DNA from: Hyphomicrobiales bacterium
Lineage (GTDB): Bacteria; Pseudomonadota; Alphaproteobacteria; Rhizobiales; Rhizobiaceae
Direction of reading: 5' to 3'
Length of the DNA: 64,000 nucleotides
Assembly (NCBI GenBank): GCA_900469615.1
Contig: UBYA01000011.1
Coordinates: 496,001 to 560,000, forward strand
Numbering within the stretch: position 1 is the stretch's first letter; each line of letters starts with the position of its first letter. Below are positions 33,394 through 41,794 of this stretch, piece after piece. Below the pieces are notes generated by a model, which was not told where the DNA came from, searched no databases, and saw only the letters and a program-made list of their open reading frames with translations. A program made the translations under genes and the position numbers.

Positions 33394-33698
33394 CCGCTTA
33401 CGGCGGCCAGGACCTCAGTCCCGCAACATATCGATTTTCTTTCCAGCTTGCCGCTTGCCGATCCGTCTCTTGTGCCGGCGCGGCCTTGGCGGAAGTGTGG
33501 CGTGGTCGGTGTGCCCCGTCATCTCCCGACCGGCCTGCGCGAGCGGGCGGAAAGGGCATGGAGCGCATGGGACGAAGAGCTCGATCGCCATCGAAGCGCG
33601 CCAGCGATTGTCTTGGCAATCTCCGCATTCTGCTTGTCGGGGCTTTCGCCGCAACGGTGTAAAGCCGCCCGCATGGCTGAGGGCGGCTTCGGGACCGA
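33394..33698. other. Intergenic stretch downstream of copC
   Basis: No convincing gene; overlapping frames on both strands lack ribosome sites and domains. It contains the copC terminator hairpin at 33662-33689 and nothing else I can identify. Confidence 0.45.
33662..33689 (-). terminator. Terminator of the copper operon
   Basis: AAGCCGCCC and GGGCGGCTT pair over 9 bp with a 10-base loop, ten bases after the copC stop on the minus strand, followed by TTTA. The T-run is short, so efficiency is uncertain. Confidence 0.6.
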
Positions 33699-34067
33699 TC
33701 AGGGTGCAACGGTAAAGCTGTAGCTTCCGTTGGTCTTATGGCCGTCCGTGGAGAGCGCGTGCCATTCGACGGTGTATTTGCCGGGCGCCAGCTTATCGGT
33801 GACGGGCACCATCAGCGTCGCGTCCTTGTCCATCAGCGAGGCTTCGCCGGTCTTGACGGCCGTCTTGCCGGGGCCGGTAATCTTGATGCCGCTGAATTTC
33901 AGATTGAGGCCCTCGGAGAACGTCAGGTCGAGCTCCGACGGCGCTGCCTTCACCGTGCTGTCGGCCGCCGGAACGGCGGACTTCAGATGGGCATGTGCCA
34001 TGGCCTGGCCGGCAAAGGCGATGCTGAGCGCGGCAGCTGCGAAGAGCATTTTCTGGATCTGGGGCAT
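33699..34067 (-). CDS. copC: Copper-resistance protein CopC
   Basis: 122 residues. The Sec signal ends AGQAMA, leaving a mature N-terminus beginning with His-Ala-His, the histidine brace that binds Cu(II). The beta-barrel core contains TFSEGLNLKFSGIKITG and the second copper-site segment WHALSTDGHKTNGSYSFTV. It is a periplasmic copper carrier. AGGA precedes the ATG at 34067; longer frames add no signal-like sequence. It is the last of five same-strand genes with copper-related products, and no copD follows. Confidence 0.92.
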   Translation of the reverse strand: MPQIQKMLFAAAALSIAFAGQAMAHAHLKSAVPAADSTVKAAPSELDLTFSEGLNLKFSGIKITGPGKTAVKTGEASLMDKDATLMVPVTDKLAPGKYTVEWHALSTDGHKTNGSYSFTVAP

Positions 34068-34179
34068 GTCTGGTTTCCTCTTCTGTTGATGATCTGCAGG
34101 AAGCCTGCGGATCGCTGATATCCGTTGGCGGCTGTGCCGGACGGAGCTTCCATTTTCCGTTGACATCGAAGGTCACGGA

Positions 34180-34773
34180 TTATTGCCGTTGCAGCAGGTT
34201 TCGGATCTTCTGCAGCGCGACGTCGTTATTTTCCTGATAGGCGATCGTACCCCGCAAATTGCCGCCGGCATCGACGAGCAGCACCGATGCGGTGTGATCC
34301 ATCGTGTATCCGCCATCGGGGCTGGGAACTTTCTTGGCATAGATGCGCCAGCCCTTGATGGCCTTCTGCATCTCTTTGGGATCGCCTGTGATGCCTATGA
34401 TCCGATCCGTGAAGTTGCCGGTATAGCTGTGCATGATCTCGGGCGTGTCGCGCTCCGGATCGACGGAGAAGAAATAGGCCTTCAGCCTGTCGGCTTGCGG
34501 CCCGAGCGTCTTGAACCATCCTGCCATATCGTAGAGCGTGGTCGGGCAGACGTCGGGGCAATGCGTGTAGCCGAAATAGATAAGCGAGGGGTGGCCTGAA
34601 AGCGCTTTTTCGGTGATGGGCTGCCCGTGATCGTCTGTCAGGTCGAAGGATGCGCCGATGCTGGCCGCCGCCTGCACGTTCGGCATCATCACAAACGTCG
34701 CATAGCCGATAGTCCCGGCGGCGAGGACCACCAGGGCGATGGCCATTCCGGTGAAGCGGTGCTTTTTGGACAT
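34180..34773 (-). CDS. SCO1/SenC-family copper-binding thioredoxin-fold protein
   Basis: 197 residues. A single N-terminal membrane anchor (about 9-30) precedes the thioredoxin-like domain. The copper ligands are C72 and C76 in YTHCPDVCPTTLYDM and H159 in GGYTMDHTASVLLVD, all intact. These proteins deliver copper to the CuA centre of cytochrome oxidase or act in thiol redox control. The start at 34773 has AAGGAGA upstream. It lies between the PCuAC chaperone and CopC genes, the usual partner arrangement. Confidence 0.92.
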   Translation of the reverse strand: MSKKHRFTGMAIALVVLAAGTIGYATFVMMPNVQAAASIGASFDLTDDHGQPITEKALSGHPSLIYFGYTHCPDVCPTTLYDMAGWFKTLGPQADRLKAYFFSVDPERDTPEIMHSYTGNFTDRIIGITGDPKEMQKAIKGWRIYAKKVPSPDGGYTMDHTASVLLVDAGGNLRGTIAYQENNDVALQKIRNLLQRQ

Positions 34774-34844
34774 GGAATGTCTCCTTGTTGAATGCGGCGG
34801 CGGCCATTGCCGCCATCCTGCTTCCATTCTGTTGGAACATCGGC

Positions 34845-35363
34845 TCAGGGATCGTTCGATGAGTGCTTTTCGTTGACGCCCTTCATGCCGGGCATGCCTC
34901 CGCCGGGCGTGTCCGCCGCCATGGACCTGACCGGGAAATCAACCTCAACCGAGCCGGCCTTTTCGAATTTGAGCGTCGTCTTGATCGTCTGGCCCTGAAG
35001 GAAGGGCTCGGCGACTTGCATGAACATCACATGATAGCCGCTGGGTTTCAGCTCGACGGTCTTGCCGGCGGGAATGGGCAGACCTTTGGGAAGCTCGCGC
35101 ATGATCATGACGTCATTGTCCATCTTCATCTCGTGAATCTGGACCTTTGCGGCGCGCGGCGAGCTGGCAGCGACCAGCCGGTCGTCGGTGTCCCCGGCAT
35201 TGGTGATGGTCACGTAGCCTCCGCCGACAGGCGCTCCGGGCACCATGGCGCGAACGTAGGGAGCGGAGATTGTGAGATTGCCGAGCTTTATGTCGTCGGC
35301 GAAGGCGAAGGAAGAAAGCAGGGACGCCAGCCCGAAGGCGGCAAGAAGAGTGCGTTTCAACAT
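34845..35363 (-). CDS. Periplasmic copper chaperone PCu(A)C
   Basis: 172 residues with a Sec signal ending AFA. The Cu(I)-binding pattern of the DUF461 family is intact: H77 and M88 (IHEMKMDNDVMIM), H111 and M113 (GYHVMFM). A methionine- and histidine-containing tail (GGGMPGMKGVNEKHSSND) may add copper sites. It passes Cu(I) to SCO and cytochrome oxidase in characterised bacteria. It sits directly before the SCO gene on the same strand. Confidence 0.92.
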   Translation of the reverse strand: MLKRTLLAAFGLASLLSSFAFADDIKLGNLTISAPYVRAMVPGAPVGGGYVTITNAGDTDDRLVAASSPRAAKVQIHEMKMDNDVMIMRELPKGLPIPAGKTVELKPSGYHVMFMQVAEPFLQGQTIKTTLKFEKAGSVEVDFPVRSMAADTPGGGMPGMKGVNEKHSSNDP

Positions 35364-35409
35364 GATCGGTATCCTTGATCCGGAAAAGAGAGCGATGGAT
35401 TGCGCCTCG

Positions 35410-36789
35410 TCAGGTAAAGAAGCGCCGGAGCGGCGGCACGAAGCGGAACACGAGCTGGTCGAGGAGCAGCATCGCGACGATGGCCGCCCCCGTCAGCGGA
35501 AAGGTGACGCCGAAGACGATGGCGATGAGCCACAGGCCGACATAGACGGACTTCTGCGGCGGCATCGGCGGCACGCCGAGACGGCCGGCCGGCCGGCGTT
35601 TCCACCACATGGCGACAGCCGTTACGCAGCAAAGGACGATCGCCAGGCAAGCGCCCAGCATCAGGAGCTGGTTGAAAAGGTCCCATTCCTGTCCCTGGTG
35701 GATGTTGATGCCCCACTCGATCGCCCGGCCGAGCGCCGGATATTGATCGTAGGCGATATCGACCAGCGGCTTGCCGGAATATTGATCGATGTGAACGGTG
35801 CGTTCCTTGGCGAGATCGCCGAAATAGTGGCTTGCGGTATAGACGCCGGTTTCATCCGCCGGGATCGCCAGGTCGGAACCGGCAACCATGCCGAGTCCAT
35901 GCATGATGTCGACGGCCTCGTTCAGGCCGATCGGCTTTGCCGATTGCGCGGCGGCGGCGGCGGTGTCTGACAGCGGAACAGGAGCGTTCTCGACCACCCA
36001 GCCGGGGCGGCTGACGACATCCTGCGTGGTCTTCGCCGATTTCGGAACGTCGTCCCAGACTGCGGCCGGCGTTCCCAGATTGTGGGCCGTCAGCCAGGCA
36101 TTGACATTGGCGCCCCAGTAGCCGGACCAAGGCATGCCGCTGAAGGCCAGGAAGAAGATGAGGATGCCGGCAAGCGCGCCCGTGACGGCATGCAGGTCTC
36201 GCCAGAAGACGCGCCGCGACGGGTTGCCGCGAACCGTCAGCACGCCGCCGCTCTGCTGTCGCGGCCACCACAGATACATGCCGGTGACGACGAGGACGAG
36301 GGCGAAGCCTGCCACAATCTCGATGATGCGGTTGCTCCATTCTCCGAAATAGTCGAGGCTGTGGATGCGCTTGACGACCCAGCCGAACTCCTGCTTCGAG
36401 CCGACGGAGCCCAGGATGCTGCCGTCATAAGGGTTGACGTAGACGATGGTCGATTGGCCACCCCGGGACAGTGTTACCCAGGCCGAGCGGTCCGCAGCCG
36501 ATGCCTCGCGATAGGAGGTGGCGCGTGCGCCCGGAAAGGCTGCAAGCGCCGCATCGGCAATCTGCTGCGGCTGCAGCATCGCTCCTCCCTTGGCGACGAG
36601 AAAGCGATGCGAATAGAAGGTATCGGCAATCTGATCCTTGAAGAGATACAGCGATCCGGTGACGGCCAGATTGAGCATGAAGGGAATGACGAGAAGGCCG
36701 GCGAAAAAATGCCAGCGCCAGATGGCGCGATAGAGCGAGATATTGTGGGTTGCTGCGGCTGCAGGCTCGGCAGCGGTAAAGGCAGACAT
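35410..36789 (-). CDS. PepSY-associated membrane protein
   Basis: 459 residues of the PepSY_TM family. The first helix RAIWRWHFFAGLLVIPFMLN is diagnostic. Further membrane helices lie near 145-165, 195-215, 355-380 and 410-440, with a large periplasmic portion containing PepSY-like repeats. Histidines in the helices (WRWHFFAG, RDLHAVTGALAG, INIHQGQEWD) could bind haem. Homologues are linked to iron or copper reduction; the copper context here favours a metal reductase or assembly role. GGAGG lies just upstream of the ATG at 36789. It begins the group PepSY-PCuAC-SCO-CopC. Confidence 0.85.
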   Translation of the reverse strand: MSAFTAAEPAAAATHNISLYRAIWRWHFFAGLLVIPFMLNLAVTGSLYLFKDQIADTFYSHRFLVAKGGAMLQPQQIADAALAAFPGARATSYREASAADRSAWVTLSRGGQSTIVYVNPYDGSILGSVGSKQEFGWVVKRIHSLDYFGEWSNRIIEIVAGFALVLVVTGMYLWWPRQQSGGVLTVRGNPSRRVFWRDLHAVTGALAGILIFFLAFSGMPWSGYWGANVNAWLTAHNLGTPAAVWDDVPKSAKTTQDVVSRPGWVVENAPVPLSDTAAAAAQSAKPIGLNEAVDIMHGLGMVAGSDLAIPADETGVYTASHYFGDLAKERTVHIDQYSGKPLVDIAYDQYPALGRAIEWGINIHQGQEWDLFNQLLMLGACLAIVLCCVTAVAMWWKRRPAGRLGVPPMPPQKSVYVGLWLIAIVFGVTFPLTGAAIVAMLLLDQLVFRFVPPLRRFFT

Positions 36790-37018
36790 GGAAATCCTCC
36801 GAAGATCGGCGGGCGGCGGCCAAGCGGTCGATCCGAGGAGGAGGCGGCATTCGGCCGTCGTTTGGAGCGGACCTGCTTCACATCCGCCGGACCAATCGGT
36901 CGGCATCGTTCGGCACGGTTCAGCTGGAAAGACCCATCCTCAGATTTCTACGACCCGTGGGTCGCGCATGACGGCAGCCGTTGACGGCAGGCGTCGCGAC
37001 GAAAGCCGCAACGCCGGT

Positions 37019-37423
37019 TCAGCCAACGATGTCGAGGAGGGGTGGCGCTCTCGGGCCTGTGTTCGGCGGATAAAGCTGCCGGTGGAATGCCTCCGATCTT
37101 GCGACGACGGTCTCTTCGCGCGGGAAGGCGAGACGTTCGCAAATCTCGGTGGGAGGCGTGGGCAGCATCGCGGCAGACGCGATCCGGCATGCCTCGCAGC
37201 CGGGCGCATAGACCTTCCCATGCACCTTGCCGTCGGCATCCTTGTAGGTGATGCAGAGGATCGGCAACGACCCGTCCGGAAGCCGGTATTGAGCAAGCTC
37301 TATCGGCGATATTTCATCCGCCGTCGCGACGGCCGGCTGATGGGCGAAGCCGACAAGCAACAGCGCCACGGCGCAAACCATGCGCGCGCTCCACTGCCAT
37401 GTACGCGAAATTCTCTTCCGCAT
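37019..37423 (-). CDS. DUF2946-like periplasmic protein
   Basis: 134 residues. An N-terminal hydrophobic segment (MVCAVALLLVGFAHQPAVA) works as a signal or anchor. The mature part contains LPDGSLPILCITYKDADGKV, followed by APGCEACRIASAAMLPTPP. The cysteine-then-CxxC spacing resembles DUF2946 proteins, which are often found beside copper genes. I am not certain of the family. It is first in the run of copper-related genes, 229 bp before the PepSY gene. Confidence 0.7.
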   Translation of the reverse strand: MRKRISRTWQWSARMVCAVALLLVGFAHQPAVATADEISPIELAQYRLPDGSLPILCITYKDADGKVHGKVYAPGCEACRIASAAMLPTPPTEICERLAFPREETVVARSEAFHRQLYPPNTGPRAPPLLDIVG

Positions 37424-37538
37424 TCCCGTCCCCACCACCGCATCTCGCGGATAAGGTCTGCAGTCATAGGACAGGCCCATACCAAGCGCAATGCGTCAAT
37501 TCGTGCCGCGACGAAGCGGATGGAGATCCATATCTGAC

Positions 37539-38579
37539 TCAGCTTCGCAAGCTGCTGGCCCGGATCACGAGTTCGTGGGCCAGGATCGTATTGTCGTTAT
37601 CGGCATCGTCCTCGATGAGCGCCTTCAGCTTTCGAACGGATTGTTCGGCCATGTCGCGGCGGGGAAGCCGCACCGTCGTCAGCGGCGGGTCCAGAACGGC
37701 CGAAAAGCTGAGGTCGTCGAAGCCCGCGACCGCGATGTCGCGCGGAACCCGCAGGCCCTGCTCCTTCAGCGCGGCGATCAGGCCGTAGGCGGATTCGTCG
37801 TTCGAGCAGAAAACGGCGTCGGGCCGTCCGGCTCGTTTTTTCATCTCGTCGGCTGCCCTCCGCCCATCATTCACGGTGAAACCGGCCTGGAAATGGAGAT
37901 CGGGGGTCGCGGGCAGCCCGTGCGCCGCAAGCGCCTTTTCCCAGCCGCGCCTGCGCGCGATCGCGACGATTTCCTTCGGCGGCCCGCCAAGATGGGCAAT
38001 CCTTTTGTAGCCCTGCTTTGCGAGATGATCGACGACATCGTAGGCGGCCTGCACCTCGTCGATCTGTACCGCAGTCACGCCGTTGAGATCCGGTGTCGGG
38101 CTCAGCGTTCGGACGATCGGCAGACGCCGGCCTGCGGCAATGCATTCGAGAAGCCGCGGCGGGCAGTAGCTGGCCGTCAGCAGAACGCCGTCGATGCTTC
38201 CTGCCAGCAGCTCGTCGACATAGCGATCCGAGCGACGCGGATCGATGGCCGTATGGGCGATCATGATGTCATAGCCGCAATCATGGGCAGCGCGGTCGAT
38301 ATGCATCAAGAGATCGGGAAAGTTCGGGTTGGCGAGATTCGGGATGAGCACCAGAATGACCTTGCTGCGCTTCAGCCGCAGCGATCGCGCGTGACGATTG
38401 ACTGCATATCCGGCTTCCTTCGCGGCCTGGACGACCCTCTGCCTCGTCTCCTCGGGAATGGGAGGGAGACCGGCCAGCGCACGGCTGACGGTCGAGGTGG
38501 AGACGCCGGCGATACGGGCGATGTCCGCCATCGTCGGTATCGGGCTCTTGCTGGTGAGTGTCGGCTTTCGTTTCGCCAT
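37539..38579 (-). CDS. LacI-family transcriptional regulator 1
   Basis: 346 residues. The helix-turn-helix is TMADIARIAGVSTSTVSRAL (about 16-35), followed by the hinge helix HARSLRLKRSK and a periplasmic-binding-protein-like effector domain (VILVLIPNLANPNFPDLLMH, DAVFCSNDESAYGLIAALKE). AGAGG precedes the ATG at 38579. It diverges from the isomerase/importer operon, and two identical palindromes between them are its likely operators. It would repress the operon until its sugar is present. Confidence 0.92.
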   Translation of the reverse strand: MAKRKPTLTSKSPIPTMADIARIAGVSTSTVSRALAGLPPIPEETRQRVVQAAKEAGYAVNRHARSLRLKRSKVILVLIPNLANPNFPDLLMHIDRAAHDCGYDIMIAHTAIDPRRSDRYVDELLAGSIDGVLLTASYCPPRLLECIAAGRRLPIVRTLSPTPDLNGVTAVQIDEVQAAYDVVDHLAKQGYKRIAHLGGPPKEIVAIARRRGWEKALAAHGLPATPDLHFQAGFTVNDGRRAADEMKKRAGRPDAVFCSNDESAYGLIAALKEQGLRVPRDIAVAGFDDLSFSAVLDPPLTTVRLPRRDMAEQSVRKLKALIEDDADNDNTILAHELVIRASSLRS

Positions 38580-38640
38580 CGGGCCTCTGCAACCGGGATC
38601 GTGTCGTTCACATGCATAAATATGCGATCGCGCTCTTGCA

Positions 38641-38654
38641 CGCAATCGATTGCG
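38641..38654. promoter_or_regulatory. LacI-type operator, copy 1
   Basis: CGCAATCGATTGCG, a perfect 14-bp palindrome with the central CG typical of LacI-family operators. It lies in the divergent promoter between LacI regulator 1 and the isomerase gene. Confidence 0.75.
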
Positions 38655-38667
38655 CTGTTAGGGTCCG

Positions 38668-38681
38668 CGCAATCGATTGCG
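38668..38681. promoter_or_regulatory. LacI-type operator, copy 2
   Basis: Identical to copy 1 (CGCAATCGATTGCG), 27 bp centre to centre away, 53 bp before the isomerase start. The spacing is about two and a half helical turns, so the two sites face different sides of the helix. Confidence 0.75.
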
Positions 38682-38733
38682 TAAGACGCTCGGCGATGTG
38701 GGGAGACATCGCCAGGCAGGCGGGGAGGGCCAT

Positions 38734-39495
38734 ATGGCAACATCGACACTTTCGATACAGCTTTATTCGCTTCGGCATCTGGGCGGGCTCGATCGGCAGC
38801 TAGATGCTGCAGCGCAAGCCGGGTTCACGGCGGTTGAAACCATCGGCGGCCATCTCGATGACCCGAAGGCTCTGAAGGCGGCTCTCGCCGGCCGCGGCCT
38901 GGTCGCGCCGAGCGGCCACATCGGCTTGCCGGCGCTTCGTGGCGACTTGGGCCGTGTTGCGGAAGCGGCCGCCGAGACCGGCATTGCGCAACTCTTCATG
39001 CCGGCTTTGCCGCCGGAAGAGCGCAGCGGCAATGCCGACGCGTGGCGTCGTGTCGGTGCCGAGCTCGGCGCGATGGCCGGGCGCCTGAAGGAGCGGGGCA
39101 TATCGCTCGGCTATCACAATCACCATTGGGAGCTTGTGCGTTTCGGCGACGGCTCCTGTCCGCTCGACTGTCTTTTCGAGGGCGCCGCCGGCAGCCCGCT
39201 CGTCTGGCAGGCCGATATCGCATGGCTTGCCCGCGGCGGCGACGATCCGAAGGCCTGGCTCGAAAAATATGCGCACCTGCTTGCTTCCGCTCATGTGAAG
39301 GATCAGGCGCCCGCGGGAAGAAACGCGGACGAGGACGGCTGGTGCGATGTCGGCTCCGGCATTCTCGAGTGGCCCGATCTCTGGACCTTTGCCCTTGCAC
39401 GCGGCGCGCGCCTGATGGTGGTCGAGCACGACAATCCCAAGGATCCGGCGGGCTTTGCCGCCAGGAGCTTCGCCTATCTCCAGAAGATCCGCTAG
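38734..39495 (+). CDS. TIM-barrel sugar phosphate isomerase/epimerase
   Basis: 253 residues of the AP-endonuclease-2-like TIM-barrel family. It begins TLSIQLYSLRHLGGLDRQLD, with LGYHNHHWELVRF, VWQADIAWLARGG, ASAHVKDQAP and LMVVEHDNPKDP, which supply the usual His/Glu/Asp metal ligands. It isomerises or epimerises a sugar or keto-sugar; homologues near GMC dehydrogenases act on 3-keto sugars, which is an inference here. GGAGG precedes the ATG at 38734. It is the first gene downstream of the twin operators. Confidence 0.86.
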   Translation: MATSTLSIQLYSLRHLGGLDRQLDAAAQAGFTAVETIGGHLDDPKALKAALAGRGLVAPSGHIGLPALRGDLGRVAEAAAETGIAQLFMPALPPEERSGNADAWRRVGAELGAMAGRLKERGISLGYHNHHWELVRFGDGSCPLDCLFEGAAGSPLVWQADIAWLARGGDDPKAWLEKYAHLLASAHVKDQAPAGRNADEDGWCDVGSGILEWPDLWTFALARGARLMVVEHDNPKDPAGFAARSFAYLQKIR

Positions 39496-39554
39496 CCGGG
39501 TCGCCTCATATCAGTGCAGATCGATTTCGTTCAACCAGGGGGGAGGAACCACAG

Positions 39555-40850
39555 ATGAACGGCAAGTCGGGTAGCATGGCAATGAATCGCCGATCGTTCC
39601 TCGGGGCAACGGCAGCGGCATTGGCCGCAAGTGCTGCGGGCAAGGCGTTTGCGGCGGATGAAACCCTTACCTTCTGGGACATGGTCTGGGGAACGGGCGC
39701 CACTTACACGGCCGCCGCCAGGGAACTGGCGGGAAAATACATGCCCGCCAATGGCGCGCTCGGTGTCCGCTATCAGTCGATCCCGTGGGCAAACTGGTAT
39801 CAGACCTTCACGTCGGCAGCCGCATCGGGAACCACGCCGGCGGTCAGTTCCGGCGCAGCCTTCCTACCATTCTATTTTCTCGACCAGGGCGTGGCGGTTC
39901 CGGCCGACAACCTGATCGCCAAGCTCGACAAGGACGGCAAGAACGATTTCCTACCCGGCTTGCTGCAGGCGATGAAGACGGATGGCGGCTATGCGGGCGT
40001 GCCCTGGTCGATGGATCTGCGCGTCATCTGGTATCGCAAATCGCTGCTGGAAAAGGCCGGTGCCGAGCCGCCGACCGACTGGGATGGCTATATCAAGGCC
40101 GGCGAAGCCCTCAAGAAGATCGGCCATATCGGCCTTGGCCTTGCGGCCGGCAGCACCACCACCGATGCCCAGCACACGGTTTCGGCGCTGATGATCAACA
40201 ACGGCGGCGGCTTCTTTGCTCCGGACGGTTCCTTGAATTGCGTCAGCGACCGCAACATCGAGACGCTCGATTTCATCAACGAGCTCGTGCGCAAGGGCAT
40301 CATCGATCCCTATGCCGCCAGCTATACGTCCGACAACCTGTCGAGCGACTGGAAATCGGGACGCGTCGCCATGGGCTTCGGGCAGACTGGTCTCGACAAG
40401 ACGCTGCCGCAGGAAATCCAGTCCGACGCGGTGGTCGCGCATCCCGTCAAGGCCCGGCACGGCGATCTCGGCACGGTCTACTACATCAACTCCCTCTGGA
40501 TGTTCACCACGACGCCCTCGCAGGAGTCTTCGGAAGCATTCCTGGCCTGGTATCTCGACAACATGCACGTCTACTGGACGAGCGGAGTTGCAATCGACGT
40601 ACCGGTCAAGAAGAGCATTGCCGAGCTTCCCGTCATACAGAGCAATCCTAATCTCGTTCTGTCGATCAACGAGTGGCAGCCGGTGGGCAAGACGATCGGC
40701 GCTCAGGCGCCGCATGCCTTTGCCGCGCTCAATGCCGTCGACGGCGGGGCCGCCAGTGCCGCCTTCGTCCAGCAGATCATCCAGGGAAAGACGAAGTCCA
40801 AGGATATTCTCGAGACCCTGGAGGCATCGCTGAGAAAGGTCGTGCAGTAA
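39555..40850 (+). CDS. ABC sugar transporter substrate-binding protein, Tat-exported
   Basis: 431 residues. The twin-arginine signal is MNRRSFLGATAAALAASAAG with cleavage after AFA. The mature protein is a cluster-B carbohydrate-binding protein (LTFWDMVWGTGATYTAAARE, GVPWSMDLRVIWYRKSLLEK, NSLWMFTTTPSQES). It would present a carbohydrate to the two permeases downstream. GGGAGG precedes the ATG at 39555. It follows the isomerase gene by 59 bp. Confidence 0.88.
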   Translation: MNGKSGSMAMNRRSFLGATAAALAASAAGKAFAADETLTFWDMVWGTGATYTAAARELAGKYMPANGALGVRYQSIPWANWYQTFTSAAASGTTPAVSSGAAFLPFYFLDQGVAVPADNLIAKLDKDGKNDFLPGLLQAMKTDGGYAGVPWSMDLRVIWYRKSLLEKAGAEPPTDWDGYIKAGEALKKIGHIGLGLAAGSTTTDAQHTVSALMINNGGGFFAPDGSLNCVSDRNIETLDFINELVRKGIIDPYAASYTSDNLSSDWKSGRVAMGFGQTGLDKTLPQEIQSDAVVAHPVKARHGDLGTVYYINSLWMFTTTPSQESSEAFLAWYLDNMHVYWTSGVAIDVPVKKSIAELPVIQSNPNLVLSINEWQPVGKTIGAQAPHAFAALNAVDGGAASAAFVQQIIQGKTKSKDILETLEASLRKVVQ

Positions 40851-40851
40851 C

Positions 40852-41784
40852 ATGGCCGAGGTGCAGGCATTGTCGGGAGAGCGGCGGCGAACGAGAATGT
40901 CGGCCGCCTCCCGCAGCGGGACGCAGGCGCGGCGCGGGGCGACCATGGTCGGCCTCGCCATGCCCTCGATCCTGCTGATGGCACTGATCAATGCCTACCC
41001 GCTGGGCTACGCCCTCGTGCAATCGCTGCACAATGGCGGCCTGCTGCGTCTCGGCAAATTCATCGGCTTCAGGAACTATCTCAATGTGCTCACCGATCCG
41101 GCCTTCTGGTCGGCGGCGTCCTTCACGCTGCTGTTCACGGTCAGCGGCGTGTTCGGCAGCTGGCTGATCGGCTTCGGTCTCGCAATCCTGCTGAAGCCGC
41201 AATTTCCGGGGCGGAACCTGTTCAAGGTGTTGCTGCTGCTGCCATGGATCGTGCCGATCGTCGTCACGTCCATGAGCTGGAACTGGCTGGTGGCGACCCC
41301 CGATAGCCTGTTGCCGCAGCTTGCCGAGACATTGGGGCTCGGGCAGGTGCTGTTTCTCGCCGATCCCACGATGGCCATGGTCACGGTCTGTCTGTTCAAG
41401 ATATGGATCAGCTATCCCTTCATGATGATGATGGGCGCCGCCGCGCTCGAGAGCATCGACAATAGCGTCTATGAGGCGGCGACGCTGGACGGTGCGAATT
41501 CGCGCCAGCAGATCCGCTACATCGTTCTGCCGATGACCGCGCGTTCCACCTACATCAGCTGGATCCTGATGACGATGTTCTCGGTCAACGATTTCGCGAC
41601 GATCTATCTGCTCACCGGCGGCGGGCCGGTCAATGCGACGACATCGCTGATCGTGCTTGCCTATCGCTCCGTCTTCCAGGACTTCCTGCCCGGATATGGC
41701 GTCGCGATTTCCTTCATGATGACGATCGTTCTGGTCGCCCTTTCGCTCCTGCTGTTTCGGCAGGTGCGCAAGGCCAATTTCTAG
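40852..41784 (+). CDS. ABC sugar transporter permease (MalF/UgpA type)
   Basis: 310 residues with about six membrane helices after a 30-residue basic N-terminus. The first helix is MVGLAMPSILLMALINAYPL and the EAA-loop is YEAATLDGANSRQQIRYIVL. It starts one base after the binding-protein stop. It forms the import channel with the next permease. Confidence 0.88.
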   Translation: MAEVQALSGERRRTRMSAASRSGTQARRGATMVGLAMPSILLMALINAYPLGYALVQSLHNGGLLRLGKFIGFRNYLNVLTDPAFWSAASFTLLFTVSGVFGSWLIGFGLAILLKPQFPGRNLFKVLLLLPWIVPIVVTSMSWNWLVATPDSLLPQLAETLGLGQVLFLADPTMAMVTVCLFKIWISYPFMMMMGAAALESIDNSVYEAATLDGANSRQQIRYIVLPMTARSTYISWILMTMFSVNDFATIYLLTGGGPVNATTSLIVLAYRSVFQDFLPGYGVAISFMMTIVLVALSLLLFRQVRKANF

Positions 41785-41794
41785 GAGGGTCCTT

